From Pyrenopolyporus hunteri (Eukaryota > Ascomycota > Sordariomycetes > Xylariales > Hypoxylaceae): a stretch of DNA of 64,000 nt. Made by a program: the position numbers and the translations under genes. Under the pieces are notes generated by a model. The model saw only the letters and a list, made by a program, of their open reading frames with translations, did no database searches and was not told the origin of the DNA. Position 1 is the first letter of the stretch. Every line of letters begins with the position of its first letter. The stretch covers positions 3,472,001-3,536,000 of the forward strand of contig CADCXC010000003.1 of assembly GCA_902806595.1 (NCBI GenBank). The letters run 5' to 3'. Positions 40,661-52,418 of the stretch are shown here, piece by piece.

Positions 40661-42008
40661 CGCCAAGACCAAGAGTTGTCCTCCCTGTACCTGCCTTTTA
40701 TCGAGGACGAAGTGTGACCGACCCTATATGCCGTTCATTCCATCCCATACGAGCACGCATCGGCATTTATTTATATTCATATATATTCATCTATATTCAA
40801 ACCCGTACCCATCTACCTACCACGTACGCGCGCACGATCCGGATACCCGACGTCACCTTCGCGCAAGTATTTCCGGGGATTTCCACTCCCCCCTTCCCCC
40901 CATGTCCCGACCCCCTTACCCTTACCCCTTACCCAACAAACATTTCCCTCGCGCTGGATTCCCATTTCGCAACAAAACGGCGGAAAATATTCGAACCCGC
41001 CGCCGGGGAAAACGAAGTGGGGACGCTGCCTCCCCCCCTCCTTTCCTTCCGATCGATTTTCCCGCGAATTAGAATGGCGGCTTCGCCGTTGATTCGTCCC
41101 GATTCGGCAGGGAGCGTTAACCTCCGCGGACCGGGTTACCCCCCTGGCGTGCGCGCGCGCGTTTCCTCCCCCTTGTGCGTAGGTAACGTCCGGCGGGCGG
41201 GCGGAGGCTCGATGGACCGACTCGGATTGTTTTGATGCTGGAACTTCTTGGGCTAGTCGAGGTTTTGAGAACCGTTGAACCGCTATTCGTTTTTGCTCTA
41301 TTGTATTGTGGGTAATATAGGTAGGTAGGTAGGTGGTGTGGTTCGACTCTACGCATCGTATTCGGCCGTTAAAGCCACTGTAAATCCAGGAGGGGTTAGC
41401 GTGTATCTCGCTATACTATGGCGCTACTTACAGCGATTAACCGCTATAGAAAGCGCTGTAATATAGCGATGATATACGCTAGCATTTTTGAGTTATAGTA
41501 TTCGAAATAGTAAAATAAATGACAGAGTGGCAGATATTATAGCAACGGATCCCGATTTGGTCCAGCTTAGTTAGGTAGGTACCTAGATATGTGCAAATAC
41601 GTCTTCCTACGAATAACTGCAAGCAGGGAAATCCCACGGCAAAATGACTTGTGAATACGAATCGTGTAATTGACCTACTACGTGCTGGGAGGGTTATCTT
41701 GCCAAAAAGTCAGGCGTCTCGAGCAGGATTTTCACCGCTATGAAAGCTAGCCGATTTCTGCATCAAAATACGATTCAATCTTAGCCGATTCTGGATAGTC
41801 TGAGTCTCAAGCATGCCTTCTTCCCCTTCCCGACCACTTCTTGCTTGGCGCGATAGAAAACAAACCAGACACACAGTTAATGGGCATAAAATGCTCCGAC
41901 CATCCGAACCGTAGAAGGGTATCTACGCTACGTCCGCGAGCCCCGGATCTCGACCCGGCGGGCGCCGCACAATCTTACTTGACAAACTCCGCGCTCAAAT
42001 CCGAATCG
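40661..42008. other. Intergenic; xyloglucanase promoter and MITE-like copy 1
   Basis: The left part is the presumed promoter of the GH74 gene. It contains pyrimidine-rich stretches near 40880-41060 and a (GTAG)n run at 41317-41335. A short repeat related to one at 47.6 kb lies at 41364-41480. No gene is supported. Confidence 0.55.
41364..41480. repeat. MITE-like short repeat, copy 1
   Basis: It aligns with 47609-47725. The head AAAGCCACTGTAAATCCAG matches at 16 of 19 positions. A 39-bp stretch from TTACAGCGATTAACCGC to CAATATAG-like sequence matches at 33 of 39, and all six differences there are transitions. The copy also shares a TTAGCGTGTAT-like middle. Terminal inverted repeats are not recognisable in this copy. 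Confidence 0.65.
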
Positions 42009-45000
42009 TTAATCGGCGTACTCCTGCAACCGTAGCCCTTCATCCTCGGCGAGCTGATCCTGCGTGTACCCACCATTGAGCTTCTCAATATACGCGTTAA
42101 ACCGCCCCGTTGTCTCAATGATGTCATTCAGAAGTTCGTAGTTCAACGTCTTCCTTTCCCACTTGGCGTACTGGCGCGCCGTCGTGATGACGTTCCGTAT
42201 CTCCCGCCCGTTCATCTTGTGCTTGGCTAGAACCTTGACGTGGCCCATCAGGTCCTTGAAGTCGACGTCGCGCTCCTCCAGCTTCTCCAGCCGAGAGATG
42301 AAGTTCGTCCAGATCTGCGTCCGCTGGTACGCGCTGAGGTTGGGGTAGTGAAGGGCCAGCTGGATGCGCGACTTGAATGCCTCGTCGAATGTGCCGACCC
42401 GGTTACTGGTGAGGACGAGGATCCCATCGTAGTACTCTAGGACGCGAAGGAATACTGACACTAGAGCGTTGCGTTGGAGATCCTCAAGACTCCGCTGCTC
42501 GAGGAACACATCAGCTTCATCCAGTAAGACCACGCACCCCCACGTCTTTCCAAGGTTGAGAACAGACTCGAGATAGGTCTCGACCGTCTCCGGCTCTGTC
42601 CCGATGTCGCCACAGGTCACGGGATAGAGCGGTTTCTCCGCAATCTCAGCGACGCTCTCGGCAGTGAGCGTCTTCCCCGTCCCCGGCCCACCGTGGAGTA
42701 GAAGAATCAGGCCGTTGCCCTTGCCGCTTATCAGGTCGGTTGACCGCTCGGCCTCAAGCTGGTTGCTCACCAGCGCACGAATGAGACGCTTCGTCTTCCC
42801 GTCGAGCACCAGGCTCTCGAAGGCGTCCTTGTTCCAGACCACCTCGGAGATGCGGTCGACCTCCAGGTCGAGCCACTTCTTCCGCTTAAGGCTATAGCCC
42901 TTGATGGTTAGGGGCAGCAGGTAGAGGAAGTTGCTGTTGGGGGGCTTGCCCTCCATCATGGGCTCTGGCCCCAGGTCGTCGTCTAGGGCCTCCTTGTGGA
43001 ACATCTTGCTGCGATTCTCGCGCTGGTGTAGCTCGCGATACATTGTGTGGTCGATCATGAAGCGTTCGTCGCCCGAATGGTGCGAGTCGCGGGCCGCGTC
43101 CTCGTGGTACGAGACAAAGTGGCGAAACCGGCACTTCCAAAACATCTCGCCCCGGCGCCGCAACCTGTCGGCGACTTCGGGGAAAAATTTGAGCGGCTTC
43201 ACGGCCAGCTCCTCGATTAGCAGCTCAGTTGCATCGTCGGGGTTGAGCTTCACACTCAGTTCCTTCACTCGGCGTGAGAAGGAGCCGTCAAAATCCCAAT
43301 GCTCACCGTTGATGACCCATTTCTCCGCTTTCGAACTGAGACGAAAGGAAGTTGACGGCTCGTAACGTGGGGATTTGAGGAGCCAAGATGTGCAGAGATA
43401 GGCTCGTGCCTTGTGGCCTTTGCCCTCTACTAGCAGATCGCCGGGCTTAAACAGGTACTCTACGTAGCGGTAGGTTATCTTGTTCTTGCAGAGCAGAGCA
43501 TCGACGTCCTTATACTCGTTGGCGTACTGAGGGAGAACGTAGTCGAGTAGAATTTGGAATTGGCGCTGCTGCTCGGCAGGCAAGGCGTGCAAGAAATCAT
43601 CCATGGTGCCGCGGCAGTGGTATATGGGGAGGTACGGGGAGTGCAGACTCTTCGGCTTTACGGTATTACCGGCGAGCTCCTCCCTAGCCGTGGGATTCGC
43701 GTTGTATGTTAGTAGCTTCGTAATAGCCTTCCCAAGATCGGCTGTCGCCGGCTCGATCGTCTCTGATGTATGCTCGACCGGCTGAAGCGTGCCGCTCTCG
43801 TCATCGGTGACATCAGGTGCTTTCATCACTTGCGGGTCATAGTTTCGGTACACGACGAAAGCAATGTCTACCCGTTTCTCGAGATAGGTCGAGATGTTCG
43901 ACACCGCGAGGCTGCTGGTTAGCGTCCTCGAGCCGTTCTCCCCGAAGGTCCAGTGGGGGTGGTCGAAGTATAACTGCGGACCCTTGGAACTCTCTATGCG
44001 ATGGATAACCTTCAGCCTCGACGCCCTCGGCTGCCGCACCTCGCGTAGTGCGGCCATGTACGCTTGGAGAGCCTCGAAACTTGTAGCGGCTTCTTCGGGG
44101 ATTCCCAGGGCGTCGATGTCAATCAGACGAGGAGGTCTGAGTCGCGCACTAGGATGGCCCCCTGGGGCCGAGTTGGGATTGACATTCATGGTAGAGGAGG
44201 AAGAGAAATTCGTCGTCGATCGAATCTCGTATGCTTTGTCAGCGAGGCTAGGGGTCGTGGTCATTGTTGTCGACTGGAAAGTTTTATTGGCAGTGTCGTT
44301 TTCACGATCCTGCCGGGCCATCATCAGTCGCTTCTTATTTTGTTGTTCTAAGAGCATCAGCTGCATTTGATAATCTTGTAGGCTATGGTTGGGAGCCCCG
44401 GGCTGGCCCATTGTGGCTAGGAGGTGACTATATATTTGTGCGTTGTGCGGGCCGGCTTTCCCATACGTGTTAACCATGTCATTTTGGGGGGCCAATGATG
44501 GTACCACAACAGGCGCAGGGCTTTGAGACGTGGCATGGATTTTCTTGGCTTGTGGCCGCTCCAGGGCGATCAGCATCCGCCGTTCAAATTCGCTGCCCTC
44601 GCTGCGGTCCTCGGAGATGGTCATGTGTACCGGGGGCTTTTGGAGATGATGAGACTGAGAGTCTTTCCGGGTCCCCTCACCTAAGGCGACGGCATGCTGG
44701 GATGCTAGCCTAGGCTGAGACTGGGACTGGGACTGGGACTGGAATTGTGGCGGGGGCTCAGGATCATAGGTTTGCAAATCCTCGAAGCTGTCCGGTAGAT
44801 CTTGCGACAACAGAACATCGGCATCTGCGTCTATGTTTGAGTGGTTGATTGTTTCGTAACCAAATGACCCGTAACTACCGCCATCATCACCACGACGAAT
44901 GCGATCGCCACTATCGGCTTTATCTTGTTCGTGTTCGTCGCCATCATGGCGTCTCGGCGTATAATATAACTCATCATCGACTGTTTCGCCAAATACTCCG

Positions 45001-45176
45001 TCGACCTCATCCTCTCCGTCGCCTGTATCTGTGTCATAGTGATTAACATCGTCTCCCTCCTCATTGCTTCCGTCTGTATTCTGTTGCGGCCTGAGAGGAA
45101 TACCCGCCACCCGTTTCAGGTCTTGTCGCCGACTACGTCTGTCCTTATTCGAAACTTGCAACCTCGAGGGTTCCAT
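42009..45176 (-). CDS. Large fungal AAA ATPase with DUF7025-type domain
   Basis: A single 1055-residue frame. Residues 1-330 are disordered, with acidic and Gln/Ser-rich stretches including a (QS)n run. The middle (about 420-760) has the layout of fungal AAA proteins with a DUF7025-like region (YLFKPGDLLVE..., VINGEHWDFDG..., LKFFPEVADRL). The AAA module follows: Walker A GGPGTGKT with K835, Walker B VVLLDEAD with D886/E887, sensor-1 LVLTSNRVGTFDEAF, and a C-terminal lid with GREIRNVITTAR. Catalytic residues are intact, so it should be an active ATPase. Biological role and substrate are unknown for this family. It is divergent from the helical-domain gene at 45600 across 423 bp. Confidence 0.88.
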   Translation of the reverse strand: MEPSRLQVSNKDRRSRRQDLKRVAGIPLRPQQNTDGSNEEGDDVNHYDTDTGDGEDEVDGVFGETVDDELYYTPRRHDGDEHEQDKADSGDRIRRGDDGGSYGSFGYETINHSNIDADADVLLSQDLPDSFEDLQTYDPEPPPQFQSQSQSQSQPRLASQHAVALGEGTRKDSQSHHLQKPPVHMTISEDRSEGSEFERRMLIALERPQAKKIHATSQSPAPVVVPSLAPQNDMVNTYGKAGPHNAQIYSHLLATMGQPGAPNHSLQDYQMQLMLLEQQNKKRLMMARQDRENDTANKTFQSTTMTTTPSLADKAYEIRSTTNFSSSSTMNVNPNSAPGGHPSARLRPPRLIDIDALGIPEEAATSFEALQAYMAALREVRQPRASRLKVIHRIESSKGPQLYFDHPHWTFGENGSRTLTSSLAVSNISTYLEKRVDIAFVVYRNYDPQVMKAPDVTDDESGTLQPVEHTSETIEPATADLGKAITKLLTYNANPTAREELAGNTVKPKSLHSPYLPIYHCRGTMDDFLHALPAEQQRQFQILLDYVLPQYANEYKDVDALLCKNKITYRYVEYLFKPGDLLVEGKGHKARAYLCTSWLLKSPRYEPSTSFRLSSKAEKWVINGEHWDFDGSFSRRVKELSVKLNPDDATELLIEELAVKPLKFFPEVADRLRRRGEMFWKCRFRHFVSYHEDAARDSHHSGDERFMIDHTMYRELHQRENRSKMFHKEALDDDLGPEPMMEGKPPNSNFLYLLPLTIKGYSLKRKKWLDLEVDRISEVVWNKDAFESLVLDGKTKRLIRALVSNQLEAERSTDLISGKGNGLILLLHGGPGTGKTLTAESVAEIAEKPLYPVTCGDIGTEPETVETYLESVLNLGKTWGCVVLLDEADVFLEQRSLEDLQRNALVSVFLRVLEYYDGILVLTSNRVGTFDEAFKSRIQLALHYPNLSAYQRTQIWTNFISRLEKLEERDVDFKDLMGHVKVLAKHKMNGREIRNVITTARQYAKWERKTLNYELLNDIIETTGRFNAYIEKLNGGYTQDQLAEDEGLRLQEYAD

Positions 45177-45599
45177 CTTTGAGAGAAGATGAGACTACGC
45201 CGGCAAATACGCCTTTCTTGCAGGATAATATTCAGCTCAAAACAGTTAGGAGCGAGCCCCGAGTCACTTCGGTTCGGAGAGAATGGTGTGTCTTCGTGTG
45301 GCTAATTAATAGGAAGAGGGTTGGGTGGACAGCTAGGTAGGTACCTGGTGGTAGATATGCAGCTGGAGGATTCGGATTTCGTCCAGTAACCAATTGCATT
45401 GCAGCGCTGCGCCACAACGGCAATGGCCTGCAGCTCGTGGTCGGGTCGGGGTGAGATAGGTTAGGCGCACTTGAACCCTATCCCCCATCTCCAAAGAATA
45501 AGAGCGTCTTATCTAGGCGGCCCGGCCCGAAGACAAATTTCAAGGCTGCCAATACACGATCGATTAGAGAGGATCAACTATCTCGAGAATTGTTAAATC
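45177..45599. promoter_or_regulatory. Bidirectional promoter, AAA ATPase / helical-domain gene
   Basis: The ATPase starts at 45176 on the minus strand and the next gene at 45600 on the plus strand. This 423-bp gap must therefore carry both promoters. It includes a TAGGTAGGTACC word near 45333. A 63-codon minus frame here has no features and is not called. Confidence 0.55.
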
Positions 45600-47399
45600 A
45601 TGAGAGACCCTAACGCCTTCCAGTCTTGGTATGCCGCAGAGGGCGATAAGACCAAGTAAGAGCGTGTCCATAGACAATCCCCTACATCACATGGGAGTGG
45701 TGGAACCAACACCTAGCCACTGACAATGCTAGCACGGACTGGGCCGCCGATATCTTCCAAGAGGCCATCAGCGCATTTAAGGCCGAGCTTGCCAGAGACA
45801 AGACGAAGCTGCAGTGGATAGAGGACTCCAGGCTCGGCAGCCTCGCCGAGGTGCTCGCGTCCGTCGTCGATGCCCAGGTGCGGTACGATTCCAAAAAGGG
45901 AGATTTGGCCACCCGGCGGGCGCTCGTCGAGCTGTCCGAAAAGATCCATTACTACGGAGCCGTCATGGACGTCATGGTTCAGCACCATCCCGAGTATGTA
46001 GCACTCGCCTGGGGGGCTATGAAGTTTCTCCTCGTAGTGAGTAGGCCTTAACGAATACTTCCTGATACGTTTCAGAAGGACCTACGTCCTGACATGGCGT
46101 CATGTGATTAATTAGGATGTCTTGAACCATCAAAATATGGTTCCGCAGCTCTTGACCGGTCTCTGTGAGATCGCAGACATCCTACCAAGAGACAGGCTAA
46201 CCCTACAGCTATACCCGAGCCCCCGAACGAAGCAGATTGTTGTGGCCCTGTACGCGCATATCTTGAGGTTCCTACTAAGGGCGCTTCATTGGTATCAGGA
46301 AAATGGGCTGAAGCATGTCGTCCACGCCGCCACGAAACCCGCCGAGCTCTGCTATCAGGACATTCTGAAGAGAATATCGTCTCTATCGCGCAGCCTGTCT
46401 GACACGGCCCTCATCAGTGACCTTGCCGAACAGCGAGACATGCATACCGAAGTCAGCCAACAGTGGTCCATACAAATATCCATCACCCAGCTGGAAAACG
46501 CGGTGCAGCAGATGAAGGAGTCAATGGCCACCGAGCAGGTCATCAACGCATCGGCGGGGATCGGGTTCCGTCAGGCCCTCGCGGACATCCAGCTCGCTCA
46601 GTATATAGACCTCCTCTCCCAAGCGACGTCGCTCGATCCCGCCAAGGCTCTGAGTACGTCTGTTTTTCTGCGTAACCGACGGAGTTCGAAGCCTTCCCGG
46701 TCTCGCGGGCCCCGCTTCTGGCTGGACTCGGAGATCCGGGACTGGAATTCCGCCCGCGAATCAAGCCTTGTGATGATTGACGGGACACGGCGATTGCGAT
46801 TCCATATCCGTGATTTTTGCACAGACTCGATCATCTCGCTGCGGGAGTCAAATACGCCTGTAATATGGGCGTTGAAAGCCATGGATGCCCAAGAGACGCT
46901 TGCGACAAAGCCAGAAGACCAATTACGGTCGGTTGATATTATCAAGTGCCTCATCTCACAGGCAATCCAAGTCAACGCATCAATCCATACCGACGCCGCA
47001 CTGACACCGCGACTGAAGGCATACTATGCCGCGAGGACAGAGGAGGAATGGCTCCAAATCCTCGCCTCGGTTCTGCAAGACATCCCGCAGATATACATTA
47101 TTGTCGATCTGGAACTCGTCCCTCCGCATCGCACGAAGGATACCGGGATGTTCTGCTGGCCCTCGGCCATCCGGAGGATCTTCGCCGATCTCTCGCGGCG
47201 AAATTGCAGGAGTGTCATCAAGGCCGCTCTAGTTACTTATGGATCGAGCGTGCTTAGGACGTCTACAGCTAGCGGGTGTACAGATCCTGTTGTCCATGTT
47301 TCTGGAGCTCGGTCGGGGCGAGGTTCCGCAACGGTGCCGCTTAGGGCGAGAAGAGGGAGAGCTTCTAGGTTAAGTCGAGGAGGAGACGATCGTGTTTAA
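45600..47399 (+). CDS. DUF7708-like helical-domain protein (STAND/NACHT-associated N-terminal type)
   Basis: Three exons, 45600-45655, 45733-46036 and 46116-47399, encode 547 residues. Introns of 77 nt (GTAAGA, branch CACTGAC, CTAG) and 79 nt (GTGAGT...TTAG) keep the frame. Residues about 25-240 match the helical domain found at the N-terminus of many fungal NACHT/ankyrin proteins: HPEYVALAWGAMKFLLV, then RLTLQLYPSPRTKQIVVALYAH and LRALHWYQENGL. The second half (FWLDSEIRDWNSARESSLVMI..., VIWAL...) resembles the region that follows in stand-alone family members. No Walker A motif is visible, so this is not itself a NACHT ATPase. Such domains occur in fungal NLR-like immune and incompatibility proteins; a signalling role is inferred. 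The last 30 residues are Arg/Gly-rich, and another frame continues the local codon pattern, so the C-terminus is uncertain. Confidence 0.75.
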
Positions 47400-48701
47400 T
47401 GCGAAGTAGAAAAAGCTCTGACAGTTAACAGCCAATTAACAGCAGGCCGCAGCTGGTAAATTACCTAACCGTCACGTGTTATACCCCATTTCTTTCCAGA
47501 AGTTAAATTTCATTTTATCAGAAAGTCAGAAAACGCCAAACTACCTAAGGCGCCATTCATTTTTATTCTACCGTATAGCGCGCGCAGAGTGCGCCACTCG
47601 CTAGTAGCGGCCACTAAAGCCACTCTAAATTTAGAGGGCTTAGCGTATATGCCACTAGAACTCAACGCTATTTACAGTGGTTAACCACTATAAAGAGCGC
47701 TGCAATATAGTAGTCAAAATACGATGTGGCGCACTTCATCCAGCCTACACATTCATACATTTATACCATTTTCCATCTATGATTTATATCCTCTACATAA
47801 GGTTATGGACATTCCACATCGTCGCAAGAGATATACATGATTCAAGCATTTTCCGTGTGATTCATTTTTATCCGTGTTGCAGCTTTAACCGCGGTATAGC
47901 ATCGGCCCACTCGTGAAGAAGGAAATCCTTCATGAACCGATTCGTCTTTTATCAGGGTATCATACGTCCATTTTAGCTTGGACACTATTCGCACCAATAT
48001 TCAATATATAGAGAGTGTGTGTTTTATCTAAATTTTCACAGCTTGCTTTCTACATTACTTTACCTTAAGCCATATTCAGGATCGCCATCGAAATATGTAG
48101 GTTGCCATTTTGAAGAAGCAAAGAGTGGCAGAGTGGCGTACGTCCTTAAACCGCGCTATCTCATGTTACTTAACAATATAGAGCGGTATTTACTCACCTA
48201 CTTAAGGTTCTTCTTCAGTGGATCATGCTGTTTTACCCCTCCTAGCTCGGTTCTCTTTGATCGTGAGCAAAATCCAGCAATAGAAAAATAAATTGTTATA
48301 TTTGGTAGAAATAAGTCTATTCGGTATAAATAACGCTAAGGACGTATCAAAAGCCGGCATTCTGCCATTTCCAGGGAATCTCAGACTTGATCAAAACCAT
48401 GGCCGGCATAGGCATAAGGAGGATCCATAGGTGACAGAGGGGCCACGGTGGGGACAAGGATGGACATCTGGGGCCAACACTTTTGGGTAGGTCGTGGGAA
48501 ACTCGCGTACGAAATGAGACTACAGTGCTGTCAGTGTCGGAGTGGGCAGAAAGCCGTCCAAGCTACTTACTCGTCTCCAAGTTATGCTTCTATGCCACGC
48601 ATATTAGACATGGCTTTTATAAGCACCGCCAGACCGCCTAATGTGCCATGGATTTGCTCTTCCCCTTCAAGGCTCCCTTCTGGGTGCCGGGGGTTGGATA
48701 C
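47400..48701. other. Intergenic with MITE-like copy 2
   Basis: It contains the short inverted-repeat element at 47588-47735. Several 60-90-codon frames are present but none shows a domain or signal peptide. The 3' ends of the helical-domain gene (+) and the membrane-protein gene (-) converge on it. Confidence 0.55.
47588..47735. mobile_element. MITE-like element, copy 2, with 10-bp terminal inverted repeats
   Basis: 148 bp bounded by AGTGCGCCAC (47588-47597) and its exact reverse complement GTGGCGCACT (47726-47735). The core aligns with 41364-41480. Inside, a perfect 14-bp palindrome AGTGGTTAACCACT follows ATTTAC, and ATTTACAGTGG is nearly the reverse complement of CCACTCTAAAT near the left end, so the element can fold. 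It has no coding capacity. No target-site duplication was recognised. Confidence 0.65.
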
Positions 48702-50156
48702 TTAGTCGCGAGTGACAGCCCATCTCGTTTCAACGGAAATCGTATTCGTAGGCACTTGGGGGCTTGTATTTAGGCTTTTCTCTGAACCCGACTCGTCGCC
48801 AACATAGGTGGTTGCCGCGGTATCGGGTTTCCTCGTATCATTGCGATCGTAGTCGTCCATTTCCCAAGCCGTAATGCTGTTAGGGTCCCTCGCTGCTCCT
48901 CTGGTCTTGCTTCTCTGGGCAGATGCCTTGCTTCGAGATCCGGCAGTCTGCTCGTCTGAATATTCATGTAACTTGGAGGCGCCGCGGGTCCGCTGTCTAT
49001 ACCTGCTATAAAATGGCCGGAGCATCGGAATGCTAACGCAAAGAATAGCGATATTTGGCTCGAGAATGAAGAGAAAGATCGTAGTAGGCATCGTTCCGGT
49101 GATATTACCTGTCAAATCAACCGTGGAGATGTATATTAACCGGAAGATAGCGCATATGACGCAGCTTGTAGCACGGTCAGCACATAAACTTTCAGAATAG
49201 GGGGTGGTAAGCATTACGCAGTACCCAACGCGAAGCACGACGTGATACCGATTTTATCAGTCGTTCGCGTTTGTAGGGACCAGATGATCTTCATGGGTAG
49301 CGCCATGATAATAATATCACCGACCGCATTCGACGCGATTAAGGATTGGATCATAGGAATATACGCGCCGCAAGTACCAAGACCAGTCCACTGTGCCGAG
49401 ATGGGATTGCAGAGGAAGATACACGCGCCGAGGTAAGATAAAGCCCAGAGCCCCACGAATACTAAGCATATCGTGGCGGCGCGTTGCATGAAGGGAGTGG
49501 TGAAAACGCGGAGGAAGAAACATAGCATGCTTGCTTTTACCGATGCTAGTAGGGTGACGTATATAATTTGCATAAAGAACGTTAACTACAAGAAAATCAG
49601 TATGTCGTGCTTGATAGGGTTAGTTGATCCCGATAGAACTCGTACCTGGAGGATAAACGGGATATTGGCAGCAACTAATGAATTCTCAGAAGTTAATACC
49701 TAATGACTCTGAAATTTTGGAGCCTAGTTCACGATGTGCCGGTAGTAAGGGGCTGTATATTTCCTCCTGACTAATGCAATTTTCTGCTTGACTTACGTTC
49801 TGGGTGCTCCGGCAAGTTGTAGCCGTTTCCTATCGGAGCAACTGCATAATAACCAGTAAGTCTCTCTTTCGAGGCGATTTATTAGGGGCTCGGAACTTAC
49901 AGAGGCCCTGGCAGGCTAACATTCCAACAGCTAAAGGCTATGAATATATTAGAATTTTGCTGAGCGGCACACCGGGGAGGAAACAAACTGTTGCAAATAT
50001 GACTAAACCATCATCCCAACCTAAGCCAGGCCCGTATAGCCGTCCCAGAACTCTTAGAGTGACAATCAATAGAACCAAAAAGACAATTATACAATTGACC
50101 GCGAGCTCAGCCCGCACAAAACCCAATATGGGCATGAAAACCTCGGGAACAGCCAT
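48702..50156 (-). pseudogene. Broken fungal rhodopsin-domain (PF20684-type) integral membrane protein
   Basis: Family sequence extends over five putative exons read right to left: 50156-49901, 49841-49797, 49699-49646, 49585-49218, 49164-48702. The first carries a transmembrane segment and the diagnostic LGRLYGPGLGWDD. The third and fourth join as NIPFILQ-LTFFMQIIYVTLLASVKAS. The fourth and fifth contain further membrane helices and the family motif LRPFYSRYR, then a hydrophilic cytoplasmic tail. Two faults appear: an in-frame TAG at 49938-49940 inside exon 1, followed by further family-like residues and a good GTAAGT donor, and a phase mismatch between exons 2 and 3 in my model. TGG-to-TAG is a RIP-type change. 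Family members are seven-helix plasma-membrane proteins of mostly unknown function. If another splice form avoids the stop, the gene could be functional. Confidence 0.65.
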
Positions 50157-52418
50157 GATACTTGACAGAAACCCAACATTATAGAATGGAATTAATTTCT
50201 AACTTAGATGGATGGCAAACAAATGTTCTTTATAAAAATACAACGCTCTTGGCCCTACAGGTCCCAGGGGTCGTTGTACCATACCCTGAAGGGCCCATTG
50301 AAATGGAGTAGTAGTAAACCTGCAGAGCCCCCTGTGCTGCAGAAGTCTTACGAGGCTACTAGCGCCCCGTAACTCAGCAGGCGGCTTATTGATTTGCCAT
50401 ACTTTATCACTTGAACAAGTAGATAGTATTTACCAAACTGAATACTCTTACTTCAGTTCGATATATGTACAATATTAAGGCTCTAAGTTGTCTTTGTCTC
50501 TACGTCTAGTCCGTTAGGATAATCGCAACACCCCTGCCCTAGCGACTACTAAGGTAATATAAAATTCCGATATCGAGACTAGCTCAACCACAGGATCCGT
50601 GAAGCTAACTCGGGCAATGGAGCTTAGATAGAAGTTATAGAACGTATCAAGGTAGAGGAAATACGGATATCCTATATTTATGCCAAATATACCTAGGTAC
50701 GGCATCTTCCGCGGCGGTAGGTATTGGGTTGCAAAGTGATGTTGATTTTTAGGTTTTTTTAGCCTGCCTTGTCGCGGATTCTCATTACAGCATGGGGTAT
50801 GTCTCTAAGTGGAAGCAAAGGCCGACAATCACTTTTAGTGATATCCTTACCATGGGTACCTAGGCTACGAGTTATCTTGTAGGTATGAGCATTTCGTATT
50901 GGCTCCTAGGTAGGTATGTTTATTCACTTGATCCAACGAAGTGTAAAGAAACTTGAAAAGCAAGAAATCACGGGGCAGACTTTCTGTGTTAATCATCAAT
51001 TCTACGCAGTATAAAATTAAACTTCGTGTATATAACGGACTACTACGTCTCGCCTACCCGCTTATATACTTACGCGATGGGCTCTATTAGTATTAATATC
51101 TCCCACGAGGGTAAGCGTTGTAGGTATAATTTAGGATTTATAATCGTAGCTCGGCAGTTTTTTCTTCTTCGTAAGAAATTTGTCGGCTTTCCTTTGGTTC
51201 TAGTTAAAAGATCCATGGAAGCTCTGCTGCGTAGTCCACCCGAGGCTATGGGTACCCCGAGGAGATCAACCGTACGAGTGTGTGTCCTTCCCGTTATGAA
51301 AGCCGAGTCAAAACGCAACTAGTAGGAAAGCTTCCGCTGAGACCCAGACTATGACTAGTTCAAACCACGCCAAGCACAAGGAACGGTGTTGATATTTTCT
51401 GTCCCCACACTCGAGCGGATACGCTATTATATTAGTGTGACAACTGTGAATTCATAACTTGGTACGATCAATTTCATGATATTAAGGCTTTAGTCGGTGA
51501 CCGCAGCTTTGACAATTCCCCCGACCTTGACCCTAAATACATCTCGTCACCTATCATGTGAATCTATACGAAGCTGACTCAATATCGTCTCAGCAGCACT
51601 TCAGGGGTTTTTAAGTTTACTTAGCATCTGATTATACACTGGTTCTAAGTTGAGGTTGTAAAGAGCTGTTAAGCTTTTGATTATATTATCGTACAAATAT
51701 CTGGCATACTAGATCGGAAGCAATAACCAATCCAATGCCTAGCGAGGTACCTTACGTATCAACTAAGAGTGCGCCAAGGCTATACTCAGATTGAGGTGTG
51801 ATCCTAGATTCTTCTCAGTATGGTGCCTTGGCGCGTAGCCGTTTTCGCGAGGACTTCATTGTAATACAATGAATATACTCAAGTAAATAACAGGTCCTAA
51901 AATATCAATGGGATTACGATAGCCGGAGGACCATCAAGCTTTACATACATCACCTGATTCACATATATATCAAGCATGATCATCACCCCTCACACAAGCA
52001 GTCCGGCACGCAAACACAGATGCCAATATGACCCAGCTATATCCACTATCGTTAAAGTAGTATCGCGTATAATGGGCGGGAGAAGTGATTGGGTGGACTA
52101 GATAGATCTAACCCGTTCATCTCCGCCCAAACCTCCCAAATTTGCCCTTCCTCCGGCGTACCATCAGATTTCATCCACTCAAGAACGCTCGTAGTCTGCC
52201 GCCAACGATCTAACGTACCAATATTCCGGACTCATAAAATATAGGGCGGATATGGACTATAGGTATAACTAGATACCTATATATATGACTATCTGAGGCG
52301 GTCAGCATCATACCGATTTCGGGGTCATTAGAGCGAGAGTAAGCCGTAGGTATAAGTACCCAGACCGTGGAATCATACGAAACACGATCAGTTCCACAAT
52401 AACTCTCGTGAATCAACA
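50157..52418. other. 2.3-kb gene-poor region
   Basis: It lies between the broken membrane-protein gene and the reductase gene. Overlapping frames on opposite strands at 51026-51322 are short and without recognisable domains. The right end is the reductase promoter. No RNA gene was recognised. Confidence 0.5.

Noticed and set aside
51026..51322. Opposed 98- and 82-codon frames
   Set aside because: No domain, no splice signals linking them to other exons, and they overlap almost completely on opposite strands.
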